Source: Euryarchaeota archaeon Ods01 (GTDB lineage Archaea; Halobacteriota; Halobacteria; Halobacteriales; Halorutilaceae). From it: 34,443 nucleotides of DNA. Positions within the stretch are counted from its first letter, which is position 1; each line of letters starts with the position of its first letter. Position numbers and translations under genes: made by a program. Below, in pieces: positions 15,597 to 24,311 of the stretch. The stretch covers positions 1 to 34,443 of the forward strand of contig JAQZCZ010000010.1 in NCBI GenBank assembly GCA_028751095.1. Reading direction: 5' to 3'. The notes below the pieces were generated by a model. It did not search any database, was not told the DNA's origin, and saw only the letters and a list, made by a program, of their open reading frames with translations.

Positions 15597-16997
15597 CTAC
15601 GAAATCTGTTCGGCGACGACTGTATCGACCTCGTCGACGAACTCGTCGACCGCATCTTCGGGTATCGTTGCGCCCGCCGCGATATCGTGACCGCCGCCGT
15701 CGCCGCCGACCGCCGACGAACACTCGCTCATGACCTCGGCGAGGTTCAGCCCTTGACGGACGAGACTTTTCGTCCCGCGCGACGAGACCTTCTTCTCGTT
15801 CTCGCCGTCCGCGTCGGCGAAGGCGATGACGGGCTTGCTTCTGTCGACCTCAGACAGCGAGTAGCTCATCCCTGCAACGATGCCGACGATAGTATCGCGT
15901 ATCTCGTCGCCGGCGTCGAAGTACTGGAGGTTGTCGAGCTTCGTAACACCGTTGTCTCCGACGAACTCGACGCCGGCGCGTAGATTGCTCCGGTGACCGT
16001 TGAGCAGGTCGCGTGCCTCAGCGAGCGCTTCGCCGCGGTCGCCTTTGCAGACTGCGAAGCCAACGTCGGCGCGTTCGTACCGAGCCGTCGAGTTGAGGAG
16101 CGTCGAGAACTCGCTCGCGTCGCGCATCTCCGTTCCTGGCTCCTCGTTCAGGAGCGTGTACGTCTCGCCGACGAGTTCCTCTATCTGCCCCGAGTCAACG
16201 CCGCGTTTTGCACACTCGCGGAACAGCGTGTTGGTGACGCGGTCGCGTTCGTCGCCGGAGAGGTCGACCCACCGCCTCCATCCGTCGCCGTTCTTCGCCT
16301 CAACGCCCGCCTTTTCGAGGAGTTCCTTCGCACCCGACGAGTTCTTCGATATTCCCGGGATGAAAACGTCCGTCGAGTACTCAAGGAGCTTGGGAAGCGG
16401 ACGCGTCTGTCTGCCGAACAGCAGAAGGTCCTGTTTCGCCTCTAGGACGCCTGCCTCGACGCCCTCGCGGACGACCTCGCGGTTCGCGCCCGTCAGACCG
16501 CCGCCTTGGTTCTGCATGTCGCCGACAGCACCTACGACGGCGAGCGCCGCGAGGTCGCGGTTGTCGTCGTCTTCTTCGAGCGCACGCGCGAGGACGTAGG
16601 CGGTTCCCGCCCCCGAAAGCTCCGACGAACCGTCGATGTCGAAGAGGAGCGGATTCAGATGGTAGTCGCAGTCGCCGTTGGGCTGGTGGTGGTCCGCCAC
16701 GACCGGAGTAAAGTCGCGTTCTACTACTTCGTCCAGCAAGCCGCTTCCGAAGTCAGTGAACAGAACAACGTCGTATCCGTCTTCCTCGATTTGGTCGAGG
16801 TCATCGTCGTCCAACTGTTTCGAGAAACGCGTCTCGTGGTCGATACCGGCACGGTCGAGGGCGGTTGATGCGACGCCCGCGCTCGTCAGACCGTCGGCAT
16901 CTATATGCGAAACGAGGAGGAGGTCGCCGGCGTCACGTAGAAACTCGGCGCATTCGTGGGCGCGTTCGAGAAAGGAGCCGTCGAGGTCGATTTCCAT
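15597..16997 (-). CDS. DHH-family single-strand nuclease, RecJ/GAN-like
   Basis: This 466-residue protein carries the DHH/RecJ motifs: motif I HIDADG (His31, Asp33, Asp35), motif II TDFGSG (Asp82), motif III ADHHQP (102-106). The C-terminal DHHA1 signature GGDGGGHDIAAG lies at about 431-442. Archaeal members (GAN, GINS-associated nuclease, and relatives) are Mn2+-dependent 5'-3' ssDNA exonucleases tied to the CMG replisome; haloarchaea have several paralogs, so the partner is not fixed by sequence. The insert between the two catalytic parts is helical and acidic. It lies 36 nt downstream of the histidine kinase gene, possibly in one operon. Confidence 0.88.
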   Translation of the reverse strand: MEIDLDGSFLERAHECAEFLRDAGDLLLVSHIDADGLTSAGVASTALDRAGIDHETRFSKQLDDDDLDQIEEDGYDVVLFTDFGSGLLDEVVERDFTPVVADHHQPNGDCDYHLNPLLFDIDGSSELSGAGTAYVLARALEEDDDNRDLAALAVVGAVGDMQNQGGGLTGANREVVREGVEAGVLEAKQDLLLFGRQTRPLPKLLEYSTDVFIPGISKNSSGAKELLEKAGVEAKNGDGWRRWVDLSGDERDRVTNTLFRECAKRGVDSGQIEELVGETYTLLNEEPGTEMRDASEFSTLLNSTARYERADVGFAVCKGDRGEALAEARDLLNGHRSNLRAGVEFVGDNGVTKLDNLQYFDAGDEIRDTIVGIVAGMSYSLSEVDRSKPVIAFADADGENEKKVSSRGTKSLVRQGLNLAEVMSECSSAVGGDGGGHDIAAGATIPEDAVDEFVDEVDTVVAEQIS

Positions 16998-17033
16998 AGA
17001 CGTTGTAGAACGAGCGCGGCAAAAAACCCGTGG

Positions 17034-18110
17034 TTACCGCTCCGTCTCGTCGACGAACTCGAAACGCGCGCCTTTTCTCTTCCCTTCGACGGCGCGTACT
17101 GACCAGCCGTGTACCTCTGCTGTACGACGGACGATAGGCAGACCGAAGCCCGTGCCGTCGTTCTTGGTGCTGTAACCGCCCTCAAAGACCTGTTCGCGTT
17201 TCTCCGGCGGTATTCCTTCTCCGTCGTCCTCGACGTAGAAGACGCAGTCTTCCGACGTTCCGACCTCGACGGTAACGACGTTCTCGCAGTGTTCGACGGC
17301 GTTTCTGAACAGGTTCTCGAAGACCGTCTGCAGCCTTCCGTCGTCGGCACGTATCTCCTCCTTCGCGTTGACCTCGACGCGGCTCTCAGAAATCGGCGTG
17401 TTCGCGGCGGCACGGTTGGCGACCTCCTCAAGCCTCACGGGTTCCGGTTCGTAGACCTCCTCTCCTTCGCGCGTGAACGAGAGCATCTCACGTATGAGGC
17501 GCTCCATCCTTTCGTGGGCTTCCTCGACGGCGTCGAAATGCTCCTCCTGCTTCTCGCGGTCGTCGGCTTGCCTGCCTATCGCCAGCTGTCCGCGTGCCAC
17601 GTTGAGCGGATTCCGAAGGTCGTGTGAGACGATGCTTGCGAACTCGTCGAGACGCTGGTTCTTGTCACGGAGGAGGCGGTTGGCTTCTTCGAGTTCGTCC
17701 GCCTTTCGACGTAACGCCGTGTAGTAGTATCCGGTCGCTGTACCGAAGGCGGCGGTGACCGAGACGCTACTCATCGTGAAGTAGAAAGGCTCGTCGGGGA
17801 ACGCGCCTCCGAGGAGGAAGACGTACCACTGGTTGATTGCGACGCCGACCGTTGCCGATACGACAGCCCAGAGTGCGACGGATGCCACGAAGTCGGCGTC
17901 GTGATACCATCCTATTCCGACACCCGCCGCCGCGACAAGTACCGACAGGAAGATGGGCGAACTCGTGTTGACTAATGTTCTCCACAGGCTGTCGGTCGAA
18001 AGGAACGAGTAGATGACGATGACGCCGATGGCGCTCAGACCGACCGCCGTCAGCGACCACCGTTTCGCCCACGTCAGCACCATAGCTTCGACTAGAGACG
18101 CCTCTAGCAT
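17034..18110 (-). CDS. Membrane sensor histidine kinase
   Basis: This 358-residue protein has a four- to five-segment N-terminal membrane region (residues ~19-133), a short coiled linker (RRKADELEEANRLLRDK), then a HisKA dimerisation domain with the phospho-acceptor in IVSHDLRNPLN (His163) and a HATPase_c domain. The latter has N box NLFRNAVEHC, G1 DDGEGIP and G2 GTGFGLPIV, so it is catalytically complete. The extracytoplasmic loops are tiny, suggesting it senses within the membrane or from inside. No response regulator is adjacent, as is common for haloarchaeal kinases. The first ATG (18110) is kept; a second at 18083 is also possible. It is divergent from the L-2-hydroxyglutarate oxidase gene with a 55-nt gap. 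Confidence 0.93.
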   Translation of the reverse strand: MLEASLVEAMVLTWAKRWSLTAVGLSAIGVIVIYSFLSTDSLWRTLVNTSSPIFLSVLVAAAGVGIGWYHDADFVASVALWAVVSATVGVAINQWYVFLLGGAFPDEPFYFTMSSVSVTAAFGTATGYYYTALRRKADELEEANRLLRDKNQRLDEFASIVSHDLRNPLNVARGQLAIGRQADDREKQEEHFDAVEEAHERMERLIREMLSFTREGEEVYEPEPVRLEEVANRAAANTPISESRVEVNAKEEIRADDGRLQTVFENLFRNAVEHCENVVTVEVGTSEDCVFYVEDDGEGIPPEKREQVFEGGYSTKNDGTGFGLPIVRRTAEVHGWSVRAVEGKRKGARFEFVDETER

Positions 18111-18165
18111 TACTCTTGCGCCCGTTACGGTAACCGTTATCCGTGACGGCGGGCAAGACCGACCG

Positions 18166-19362
18166 ATGACCGAGCATGAGGTCGTCGTGGTTGGCGGCGG
18201 ATGTGTCGGCGTCTCAACCGCGCGTCATCTAGCCGACCGCGGCGTTGATGTCGCAGTCGTCGAGAAGGAGTACGCCGTTGCTCAGCACCAGAGCGGACGT
18301 AACTCGGGCGTCCTACATCCGGGATTCAACTATGAACCCGGGACGCTCAAGGCTCGTTTCGCCGTCGAAGGAACGCGCCGCACCAAGGAGTACTGCGACG
18401 ACCGTGGCGTACCCCTCGATGAATGCGGCGTCCTTGTCGTGGCGCAGAACGAAGAGGAACGTAAACGCCTCGATGCTCTGAAGCAACAGGCGGACGAGAA
18501 CGGAACGGAGGCACGTATCGTTGACGCCGACTTCGTCGAGGAACGCGAACCGCACGCGTCGGGCGTTGCGGCTCTGTACGCGCCCGAGGCGGCGTCGGTC
18601 GATTCGCGGAAGTACGTCAACGCGCTTGCTGCCGACGCCGAACGTGCGGGCGCGACGTTCTACCTCGGTCACGAGGTCCGTGACGCTTCACGCGACGGCG
18701 ACGGATGGCGCGTCGAGACGACGAAAGGAAGCTTCGATGCTGACTACGTCGTCAACGCCGCGGGGCTTTACGCCGACGTTCTCGCGCGGAAGATGGACGC
18801 AGGAACGCGTCACCGCGTCGTCCCTTTCCGCGGCGAGTACTACGAACTCACGCCCGACGCCGCCGACCTCTGCGAGACGATGATATACCCGACGCCCGAC
18901 CCCGAACTCCCTTTCCTCGGCGTCCATTACACGCGACGGACCGACGGAAAGGTTATCGTCGGTCCGAACGCCGTACTCGCCTTCGGGCGCGAGGCGTACA
19001 GTAACCGTCAGTTCTCGTTACGCGAACTCGCCGGAACGCTTTCTTACGGCGGCTTCTGGCGTCTCGTCTCGTCGCGTAAGATGGCGGGCGTCGCGTGGGA
19101 CGAACTCAACAAGTCGTACCGCAAGAGCCGTTTCGTCTCGGCGGCGCAACGTCTCGTCCCTGAGGCGTCGGGCGACGACTTCGTACGTTCGTACGCAGGC
19201 GTCCGCGCCCAACTCGTCTCTCCCGACGGCGAACTCGTCAAACAGCCTCTTGTTGAACACGACGACTCCGCGACCCACGTCCTCAACGCCGTCTCTCCTG
19301 GACTCACCTGCTCGCTTCCTTTCGGCGAGCATCTTGCCGACCGGACCGTCGAACGACTGTAA
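18166..19362 (+). CDS. lhgO: L-2-hydroxyglutarate oxidase-like FAD-dependent oxidoreductase
   Basis: This 398-residue DAO-superfamily protein has an N-terminal dinucleotide fold ([17 protein letters not shown], ending in VVEKE) and the LhgO-like phrases [46 protein letters not shown] and VGPNAVLAF. LhgO oxidises L-2-hydroxyglutarate to 2-oxoglutarate, passing electrons to the quinone pool; related enzymes oxidise other 2-hydroxy acids, so specificity is inferred. The ATG at 18166 places the GxGxxG loop at residue 10 as usual. It precedes trpB by 32 nt on the same strand and may be cotranscribed. Confidence 0.86.
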   Translation: MTEHEVVVVGGGCVGVSTARHLADRGVDVAVVEKEYAVAQHQSGRNSGVLHPGFNYEPGTLKARFAVEGTRRTKEYCDDRGVPLDECGVLVVAQNEEERKRLDALKQQADENGTEARIVDADFVEEREPHASGVAALYAPEAASVDSRKYVNALAADAERAGATFYLGHEVRDASRDGDGWRVETTKGSFDADYVVNAAGLYADVLARKMDAGTRHRVVPFRGEYYELTPDAADLCETMIYPTPDPELPFLGVHYTRRTDGKVIVGPNAVLAFGREAYSNRQFSLRELAGTLSYGGFWRLVSSRKMAGVAWDELNKSYRKSRFVSAAQRLVPEASGDDFVRSYAGVRAQLVSPDGELVKQPLVEHDDSATHVLNAVSPGLTCSLPFGEHLADRTVERL

Positions 19363-19394
19363 CAGTTTTGTGGCGCGCGTGCGACGAACAACGT

Positions 19395-20543
19395 ATGACC
19401 GAACACGAGTTCGGGGAGTACGGCGGCAGGTACGTCCCTGACGAACTTGACGAGGCGCTCGACAGACTCGCCGAGGCGTACGACGCGCACAAGGATACCG
19501 ACGGTTTCCGCGAGAGGTACGACGCCCTTCTGCGCGACTATGCCGGAAGACCGACGCCGCTCTACCATGCCGAGACGTTGAGCGAGGAGTACGGCGCAGA
19601 AATCTACCTCAAGCGCGAGGACCTTCTGCACGGCGGCGCGCACAAGATTAACAACGCCCTCGGACAGGCGATACTCGCTGACGAAGCCGGTAAGACGCGT
19701 CTCATCGCGGAGACGGGGGCGGGGCAACACGGTACGGCGACCGCGATGGTCGGCGCTCTCCTTGGACTGGAGACGGAGATATACATGGGGAAGAAGGATG
19801 TCGAGCGTCAGCGGATGAATGTCTTCCGTATGCGTCTCATGGGCGCGGAGGTCAACGAGGTGACGCGCGGCGGTGCGGGACTCGCTGATGCCGTCGATGC
19901 CGCCCTCGAAGACCTCGTCGAGAACGTCGCGGACACGCATTACCTCGTCGGAAGCGTCGTTGGACCCGACCCGTTCCCGCGTATGGTACGTGACTTCCAG
20001 AGTGTTATCGGAGAGGAGGCGCGCGAACAGATTCTCGAACGGACGGGCGAACTCCCCGATGCCTGCGTCGCGTGCGTCGGCGGCGGTTCGAACGCAATCG
20101 GGCTTTTCGACGCCTTCCGACACGACAACGTCGCTTTCTACGGCGCGGAAGGGGGCGGAAAGGGTGCGGAGAGCGAAGAACACGCCGCGCCCCTCGCCGC
20201 CGGAGAGGACGAGGTTATCCATGGAATGCGGACGCGCGTCATAGACGAAGATACCGACGTACACTCGGTCAGCGCGGGACTCGACTATCCAGGAGTCGGT
20301 CCCGAACACGCGATGTTCCGTGACGAAGGACGCGCCGAGTACCACGCCGTGACCGACGACGAGGCGCTTGAGGCGTTCCGCGACCTGTCGCGCGCAGAGG
20401 GCATCATCCCGGCGCTCGAAACCGCGCACGGTCTCGCGCTCGCCAAGAAGGTCGCCGACGAACACGACACGTTACTCGTCAACCTGTCGGGACGCGGCGA
20501 CAAGGATATGGAGACGGCATCGGAGAAGTTCGACCTGTCGTAA
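19395..20543 (+). CDS. trpB: Tryptophan synthase beta subunit
   Basis: This 382-residue PLP enzyme condenses indole with serine. The start reads [17 protein letters not shown]; the PLP lysine is Lys84 in [19 protein letters not shown]; catalytic Glu106 is in [12 protein letters not shown]; the phosphate-binding loop is [12 protein letters not shown]. Length and motifs correspond to the TrpB1 class that partners TrpA. However, trpA, trpC and other trp genes are not beside it, unlike the usual trpCBA order. The ATG at 19395 is selected since the nine residues upstream add nothing conserved. Confidence 0.95.
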   Translation: MTEHEFGEYGGRYVPDELDEALDRLAEAYDAHKDTDGFRERYDALLRDYAGRPTPLYHAETLSEEYGAEIYLKREDLLHGGAHKINNALGQAILADEAGKTRLIAETGAGQHGTATAMVGALLGLETEIYMGKKDVERQRMNVFRMRLMGAEVNEVTRGGAGLADAVDAALEDLVENVADTHYLVGSVVGPDPFPRMVRDFQSVIGEEAREQILERTGELPDACVACVGGGSNAIGLFDAFRHDNVAFYGAEGGGKGAESEEHAAPLAAGEDEVIHGMRTRVIDEDTDVHSVSAGLDYPGVGPEHAMFRDEGRAEYHAVTDDEALEAFRDLSRAEGIIPALETAHGLALAKKVADEHDTLLVNLSGRGDKDMETASEKFDLS

Positions 20544-20616
20544 CGACAAAGTATCAGTCGGCTTAGATGCCGGAGCGTACCGAAACCGCCTTTCTGTCTT
20601 CGCCTCACGTTGGGGT

Positions 20617-20835
20617 ATGGGAACCCACGACAGACAAGGAAAGCAGAAGAATCCGTTTGAGATACCCGCCGTTAGATGGGGACTCGCCTTCATGAGCGCC
20701 GGTATCATCGCGGCGATAGCATTCCTCTTTCTGGAAGGCACTATCCGTGCCGTTGCGCTTGCGGTCGCCGTCGTAGACCTCGTTACGACGCCCAAGATAC
20801 TCGAAATGGCGGCGGAAGAGAGTAACGAGAAGTAA
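20617..20835 (+). CDS. Small two-helix membrane protein
   Basis: This 72-residue protein has a basic N-terminus (GTHDRQGKQKNPFEIPAVRWG), two hydrophobic segments (~residues 23-41 and 44-60) joined by Glu-Gly-Thr, and an acidic tail (EMAAEESNEK). It resembles small conserved haloarchaeal membrane proteins I have seen but has no assigned function. The frame is open further upstream, overlapping trpB in another frame, and that part is not protein-like. The ATG at 20617 is 73 nt after trpB. The gene ends 6 nt before the convergent malate synthase stop. Confidence 0.68.
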   Translation: MGTHDRQGKQKNPFEIPAVRWGLAFMSAGIIAAIAFLFLEGTIRAVALAVAVVDLVTTPKILEMAAEESNEK

Positions 20836-20841
20836 GCCGTC

Positions 20842-22146
20842 TTATTCGCCGACTTCCATCGCGCGCTCGACTACGTCCTCGCTGTAGAGTTCAGCGAGTT
20901 CTTCGTGCTGGTCGGGACGGTTCTCGTAAACGTCCTTGAACAGCTTGACCGGCGTCATGAGCGCCTGGTAGGTCGCCTCGTCCCACATACGGTCGCTCTG
21001 TATATCGACCTCGACGCCGTCTATACGGACCGTCGTCGCGCGCGTCATCGCTATAGCGCCCTTGCCGGCTTCCTTCGCCGCCTCGAACTCCTCCATCGAG
21101 TCAACGATGTCGTCCATGCTCGGGACGTAGCTCGTGAGGTCAACGAGTTCCTGCTTGAGTTCGTCCTCGTCGAGCGTCTGCTCGTCGTTTCCGACGGTCA
21201 GGACGTAGCCGTCGTCCGTCTCTTCGAGGCTGACGCGGTCGCCCTCGTAGACCTGAACATCGCCTTCGTCGGTGAGTTCGACCTCGCGTCCGTCGGCGTC
21301 TATGAGCCAGCTACCTTCCTGCGGGGGAAGCGGCTCCTTGTTGGCGACCTCAACCTGTCCGGGCGTGAGCGACCAGATTCCGTTCATGCCCATCGCACTG
21401 TTCTCGGTGATGCGCTGGCGGTATCCGTCAACGTCGCGGATGTCGTCGTACGGTCCGTCAACTGCGATAAGCCCCGCCGCGCTCGCGCCGCGCGAGGTGT
21501 TGTGGCGGAGTTCCTTCCATTCGGGGAGCGCGCCCGTCGGCGTGATGGCGCGCATATCCTTCGTGTAGTCAACCTCGCCGTCAACGAGGAGGAAGAGACG
21601 TTCGAGGTTGTTGGTCGGCTTGCCCATCTCGTCGCGGAGTTCGCCCATAGCGAGTTCCGCCTGTCCGCTCTCGATGATGACCGACATATTGAGGCTTCCT
21701 TCTTCGAGTCCATACTCGTTCTCGACGATGGTGATGAACTCGTCAGCCTTCTTCCAGTCGTCTATGTCGCCGACCTCGGGGATGACGAAGCCGTCGATAT
21801 TTTCGACCGCTCCCTTGTCGGGGTCGGCGATTTCGAGCATATGCTGGAGACCCTTGTAACGCGCCTCGGGGTCGTTACGGTGCCAGACGACGCGCGGATG
21901 GATTTCGCCTGGGAACTCCGCGCCGCCCTCTGCGACGACCTCTGCGATATTCTGCGCGCCCTCGTCGCGCATATTCGGCGCTGTCGCGTCTTCGTTGTCG
22001 GGCACCCAGACATCGGGAGCCTGCATTCCGCGTAGCTCTATTGCCTTACGGAGCTTCTTTGCTGAGTCTTCAACGCCTTTCTCCGCGGTCGGCGTCGTGA
22101 AGAACGTTCGGACGAACTCACGTCCGTGTATGCGTGGTTCCGGCAT
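20842..22146 (-). CDS. aceB: Malate synthase, halobacterial isoform
   Basis: This 434-residue enzyme condenses glyoxylate with acetyl-CoA to form malate in the glyoxylate bypass. It is close over its whole length to what I recall of the Haloferax volcanii enzyme (isoform H, citrate-lyase-beta/HpcH-like barrel plus C-terminal part), e.g. GREFVRTFFTTPTA, MQAPDVWVPDNEDATAPNM, FVIPEVGDIDDWKKADEF, GKPTNNLERLFLLVDGEVD, and SMDDIVDSMEEFEAAKEAG. The ATG at 22146 (MPEPRIHGREF) is used; 36 further in-frame residues upstream lie across the promoter and are unlike the family. A TATA-like box is at 22171-22177. Isocitrate lyase is encoded 2.2 kb upstream on the same strand, with a UbiB-family gene between. 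Confidence 0.96.
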   Translation of the reverse strand: MPEPRIHGREFVRTFFTTPTAEKGVEDSAKKLRKAIELRGMQAPDVWVPDNEDATAPNMRDEGAQNIAEVVAEGGAEFPGEIHPRVVWHRNDPEARYKGLQHMLEIADPDKGAVENIDGFVIPEVGDIDDWKKADEFITIVENEYGLEEGSLNMSVIIESGQAELAMGELRDEMGKPTNNLERLFLLVDGEVDYTKDMRAITPTGALPEWKELRHNTSRGASAAGLIAVDGPYDDIRDVDGYRQRITENSAMGMNGIWSLTPGQVEVANKEPLPPQEGSWLIDADGREVELTDEGDVQVYEGDRVSLEETDDGYVLTVGNDEQTLDEDELKQELVDLTSYVPSMDDIVDSMEEFEAAKEAGKGAIAMTRATTVRIDGVEVDIQSDRMWDEATYQALMTPVKLFKDVYENRPDQHEELAELYSEDVVERAMEVGE

Positions 22147-22170
22147 GGAGAAACGGTTGTGCGACGCCGA

Positions 22171-22177
22171 ATTTATT
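22171..22177 (-). promoter_or_regulatory. TATA box of aceB
   Basis: The minus strand reads AATAAAT, centred 28 nt upstream of the ATG at 22146. This supports the shorter start and a leaderless transcript. Confidence 0.55.
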
Positions 22178-22257
22178 CCTTTTGTATTGGCTCCGTCATC
22201 TCTGCCGTCGCTGACGGACTTTCTCACCGCCGGCGCTGTTTCCGAGACGGGCAAGGG

Positions 22258-22266
22258 TTTTATTTA
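22258..22266 (+). promoter_or_regulatory. TATA box of the UbiB-family gene
   Basis: TTTTATTTA lies 27-35 nt upstream of the ATG at 22293. It is back-to-back with the aceB promoter in a 146-nt divergent region that otherwise shows no gene. Confidence 0.5.
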
Positions 22267-22292
22267 CTGGCAGTTTCTAAGGGTTATACTCT

Positions 22293-24278
22293 ATGTCATT
22301 CGTAAGGATAGTCCTAAGGCTCCTACAGGCGACGCGCGTACTTACGCCGCTGATGCTCACGCATCTGCGCGACCGCCGACGTTTCCTTCTGTTCGGCGGC
22401 TGTCGAGAGCTGAGCTACGAACAGCGGCGTCGGCGCGCCGAACGTCTCGCCGACTCCTTCGAGGAGCTAGGGACGACCTACATCAAGCTCGCACAGTTCA
22501 TGACGACGCGTCCTGACCTCGTGCCGCCGCTGTACGTGCAGGCGATGGAGCGCCTCCAAGACGATGTCGAACCCGAGGAGTTCGGAAAGGTTGAGCGTCT
22601 CCTCGAAGACGAGTACGGCAGACCTGTCGACGAAGTCTTCGACTACTTCAACGAGGAGGCGGTTTCGGGGGCATCGATAGCGCAGGTCCATTTCGCCGGA
22701 ATCGATGGACAGGATGTCGCCGTCAAGATACGCCGCCCGGGTTTGGAGAAGGTCGTTGAGACCGACCTCAAGGTCCTGAGCTTCTTCGTGCCTATCGTGC
22801 GCCGCCTCCTGCTCTACATGGGACAGGAGTCACATGCCGAGTCGGCTAAGGGAATCTCTGACGAACTCAGGAAGACGATACGTGAGGAGATGGACTTCAG
22901 CCGCGAGGCGAACATCATGACTGAGATACGTGAGAACATCGAACGTGACGGACTCGACGACCGTATCATTATTCCGTACGTCTACCACGAGTACTCGACC
23001 GAGAAAGTCATCGTGATGGAGTACGAGGAAGGGACGGCTGTCAAGCACGACGACCGGCTCCGGCGCGAGGGACACGACCCCGTTGAAATCGTTGACGCCA
23101 TCGCCGACGCGTATCTCCATATGGCGTTCAGGCATGACGTCTTCCACGCCGACCCACATCAAGGCAACCTCGCCGTCTCCCCCGACGGACGCGCTATTAT
23201 CTACGACTACGGCATCGCTCAGCGACCTCCGGAGGACCTACAGGAGAAATGGAAGGAGATGTTTATTGGCGTCGGTATGCACGACGCAGGACAGGTCGTC
23301 GACGCGCTTCAGGAGATGGGCGCAGTGGACGACGACATAGACCGCGAAACCCTCATCGAGGTCGCCAACGTCATGATAATGGATATCTCGGGTCAGGGAC
23401 TCGACGAAGCCGACATCGAACGTATCGAGAGGAAGGTTGACGAGACGTTGTACGACTATCCGATGAAGTTCCCGCAGGAGATTATCTTAGGGATGCGCGC
23501 TACCTTCGGGGTCGAAGGACTCTGTGCTGACCTTGCCCCCGACTACGACTTTAGCCGTAAGCTACACGACTTCTTCCTTGAAGACATAGAGGAGGAACAG
23601 GTTCCGGAGATTTCCCAGATGGGCGACGGTCCTCAGTATACCGTCCTCAGCGAACTCGACGGCTTTCTCGGCTCCGTCCAGACCTCGCTACCCCTCCCTT
23701 ACCTCGACAGCAGCCGTCCTGTCACCGCGTTCATACTCGACAACGCGCGTTTCCTCGGCGTCGACCTGATGGACCACGGAGAGCCTGTCGAGAACGGACG
23801 CGCGACCGAGGACACCGTACAGGTTGACGTGGGGACCGACGAGGTCAAGGAACACGTCAAGGACGAGATGAAGAAGAGCGGTAAACGTACCTACCTCTCG
23901 ATACTCGGCGGAACCTTCGTCCTCAGTGCCGCCGTGTTACATACAGGAGGCTCCGGACTCGCTCCTTACTCGTTCGGTCTCGGCGCGCTCTTCTTCCTCC
24001 TCGCCTGGCGGTCGTTCAAGGACCGCGAGACGGGCGTCATGGGTCCGAAGTACGTTGCGACGCGCCATAGGATGGAGCAGTGGGACGAACCCGAACCCGA
24101 CGATGACGAAGACGGTGACATTATCGACGAGGAGGCTACCGTAGACCGGACGAACGGCGAGTTCGAAGCCTCGTTGGACAGCGACGATAGGTACGATGGA
24201 AGAGACGCCTTTGACGGCTTCGATAAGGCTCGTGTAGAGGAAGCAAGCGTGCGCAAAGACGTTCCTACTCGTCGGTGA
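22293..24278 (+). CDS. UbiB/ABC1 (ADCK-type) atypical kinase family protein
   Basis: This 661-residue protein has the family order: the KxGQ region reads YIKLAQFMTTRPDLVP (Lys65-Leu-Ala-Gln68), an Ala-rich-type loop VSGASIAQVH (124-133), the VAVKIRRPG lysine (Lys145), HADPHQGN catalytic loop (285-292) and a DFG-like YDYG (Asp305). Two hydrophobic segments near residues 535-575 anchor the C-terminus, followed by an acidic cytoplasmic tail. UbiB proteins act as ATPases or kinases on isoprenoid lipids and support quinone synthesis; haloarchaea use menaquinone, so the role here is inferred. Note Ala in place of the usual Gly of KxGQ. The gene is alone on its strand between aceB and aceA. Confidence 0.92.
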   Translation: MSFVRIVLRLLQATRVLTPLMLTHLRDRRRFLLFGGCRELSYEQRRRRAERLADSFEELGTTYIKLAQFMTTRPDLVPPLYVQAMERLQDDVEPEEFGKVERLLEDEYGRPVDEVFDYFNEEAVSGASIAQVHFAGIDGQDVAVKIRRPGLEKVVETDLKVLSFFVPIVRRLLLYMGQESHAESAKGISDELRKTIREEMDFSREANIMTEIRENIERDGLDDRIIIPYVYHEYSTEKVIVMEYEEGTAVKHDDRLRREGHDPVEIVDAIADAYLHMAFRHDVFHADPHQGNLAVSPDGRAIIYDYGIAQRPPEDLQEKWKEMFIGVGMHDAGQVVDALQEMGAVDDDIDRETLIEVANVMIMDISGQGLDEADIERIERKVDETLYDYPMKFPQEIILGMRATFGVEGLCADLAPDYDFSRKLHDFFLEDIEEEQVPEISQMGDGPQYTVLSELDGFLGSVQTSLPLPYLDSSRPVTAFILDNARFLGVDLMDHGEPVENGRATEDTVQVDVGTDEVKEHVKDEMKKSGKRTYLSILGGTFVLSAAVLHTGGSGLAPYSFGLGALFFLLAWRSFKDRETGVMGPKYVATRHRMEQWDEPEPDDDEDGDIIDEEATVDRTNGEFEASLDSDDRYDGRDAFDGFDKARVEEASVRKDVPTRR

Positions 24279-24311
24279 GTCGGCAGGAAAAAACGGAAAG
24301 AGGCTACGTCT

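Noticed and set aside
15004-15690. Reading the gene at 15004 as one uninterrupted 228-residue protein
   Set aside because: After the second hydrophobic part the sequence is Ser/Thr-rich shadow of the EF-Tu-like and DHH genes; a one-base shift gives a sensible membrane protein end.
19044-20465. Long open frame on the minus strand (473 codons) opposite lhgO and trpB
   Set aside because: It is the complement of two confidently assigned genes; the product is Arg/Val-rich without domains, a usual effect of high GC and codon bias.
20905-22035. Open frame of 376 codons on the plus strand
   Set aside because: Lies wholly opposite malate synthase, whose whole length matches its family.
20842-22254. 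Longer malate synthase start at 22254
   Set aside because: The extra 36 residues cross the TATA-like box and do not resemble the family N-terminus; ATG 22146 fits.
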